Assembly (NCBI GenBank): GCA_013399855.1
Contig: VXAY01006800.1
Location: 474,467 to 538,466 of the forward strand
Reading direction: 5' to 3'
Origin: Oxyruncus cristatus
Taxonomy: Eukaryota; Chordata; Aves; Passeriformes; Cotingidae
Length of the DNA stretch: 64,000 bases
Made by a program: the position numbers and the translations under genes. The notes under the pieces were generated by a model. The model worked only from the letters and a program-made list of their open reading frames with translations. It made no database searches and was not told the origin of the DNA. Positions 63,001 to 64,000 of this stretch are shown piece by piece; within the stretch, counting starts at the first letter, position 1, and every line of letters begins with the position of its first letter.

Positions 63001-64000
63001 CCCTGATGTAGAAAGAAGACTGTTGCTACATCCTTCCCTTCAAGAGAAGGTGGGGGTGCCTAAAGAGGTGCTTATCAAAGGAAGGGTTGTTCAGAAAGGC
63101 TGAGAAATGGTAACATGGTGAAGAGGTGTATGCAGGTTCCTCCTCCCCAGGCAATCTGAAAACATGTTCTATTAGGTCTGTGACTTGTTCAAACATCTTT
63201 TGTGGCAGAACAGTGATCAGATATTGTATCAGATCAGGATTCCAATGGGGATCAGAAATATCTATCCGTAGGGACTGGAGAGGTATACCTGGGCAGACAG
63301 AGAAAGAATGCAAACCTGTAGTGGGGTCAGCATGGAACAACCGTCAGAAGAAAGAACAAATGTTCCAAAATTATTCCTGTTTCACTTATACACATTTAAA
63401 AGGGAAATTGATATATTTTGAAATATTATAGCCACAGTGGTTTGGGGAGGGAAGTGGGAGAAAAGGGCAGCCAATATTGTATCACTCAGATTCATATCAG
63501 ATATATCAACTTAGAGATAAACATATTCATACACCTTTATTGGTTTCATATCTATTGAAGAATGTGCCTTGTGACTTCCCTGCTTGAAGGAATTAAACAT
63601 TTGTTTTCAACTTCCATAGTAATTTACATCTTCTTTAAGATTTGAGCCTGCAAATATTATGTTGCCATGGATTTTAGCCTCAGATACTCCAGGAAATTTT
63701 CAGTACCATTTCAACAAAATCACAAAAGATATGTGTTTGTTTTATTTATTGTCTTTTCTTAAAGAAGAGTCTGTCTTTGGCAGGTAAAGAACTGGCCACT
63801 CAGCTGTTTTCTCCAGCAACAGGAGCAGTGCTGTACCGTTGATATGAGGTGTAAATTCCACAGAGGTGTGGCTCAGAACAGGCATATGGTTTTAAAAAGT
63901 TCTGGTCAGTAAAGGGAAACAAATTCAGTATGCTAAGCCTCTGTTTAAAGGATTTAATATATTAACAAGAAAACAAGAAAAAAAAGAAGATGGAAAGAGA
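57002..64000. other. AT-rich non-coding stretch, no gene recognised
   Basis: About 7 kb of unique AT-rich sequence. It has an A-rich patch at about 57975-57994 and an A run at 60607-60622. Open frames are short. The one least easily dismissed is a 104-codon minus-strand frame at 63026-63340, which has varied, protein-like composition but no domain I recognise and no clear splice context. The window ends in purine-rich sequence. Confidence 0.6.

Noticed and set aside
1..64000. CRISPR array, prokaryotic operon or phage
   Set aside because: No regularly spaced direct repeats with unique spacers, no Shine-Dalgarno-linked long frames. Composition and CR1 repeats indicate a bird nuclear genome.

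Overview
The window looks like a gene-poor stretch of a bird nuclear chromosome. It is AT-rich and full of short A or T runs. Its recognisable interspersed repeats are CR1-type LINE fragments (four, with the typical CR1 3' octamer ends or internal sequence), one RTE-clade LINE fragment and one LTR-retroelement-like block. I saw no mammalian SINE or L1 sequence, no prokaryotic operon structure, and no exon chain of a host gene I recognise. Almost all open frames are under 130 codons, lack homology I can name, and look like chance. The longest (192 codons, 23200..23778 minus) only translates a CCAA tetranucleotide repeat. The window is best read as intergenic or deep intronic sequence.

Layout: 1-58 is the end of a G-rich simple repeat. 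59-13454 is unique AT-rich sequence with a TG microsatellite at 9248. 13455-13590 is a plus-strand CR1 3' end, preceded by a small CpG-rich patch. 19915-20390 is a G-rich island fused to a minus-strand CR1 fragment. 23218-23394 is a perfect 31-copy CCAA array with an A-rich tail, followed by a perfect 13-bp inverted repeat. 24508-25415 is a GC-richer block that I read as LTR-retroelement-derived. 28682-29090 and 40690-41080 are minus-strand CR1 fragments. 39765-40316 is a 5'-truncated RTE-type LINE insertion with a perfect 13-bp target-site duplication. Two CTCF-like motifs lie at 42891 and 43618. The remainder to 64000 is mostly unique AT-rich sequence with CAAA-rich low-complexity tracts, a short 20-bp tandem repeat and a few small inverted repeats.

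The strongest observation is the RTE insertion. It has an exact target-site duplication, an uninterrupted C-terminal reverse-transcriptase frame ending in a zinc-finger-like motif, a very short 3' tail carrying a perfect UUCG-tetraloop hairpin, and a seven-copy ATG microsatellite tail. RTE elements are not part of the common bird repeat complement. The known case, AviRTE, is patchily distributed and is thought to have been exchanged between birds and parasitic nematodes, so this fragment may record horizontal transfer and could help identify the bird lineage. There is no cooperating gene set to describe in this window.
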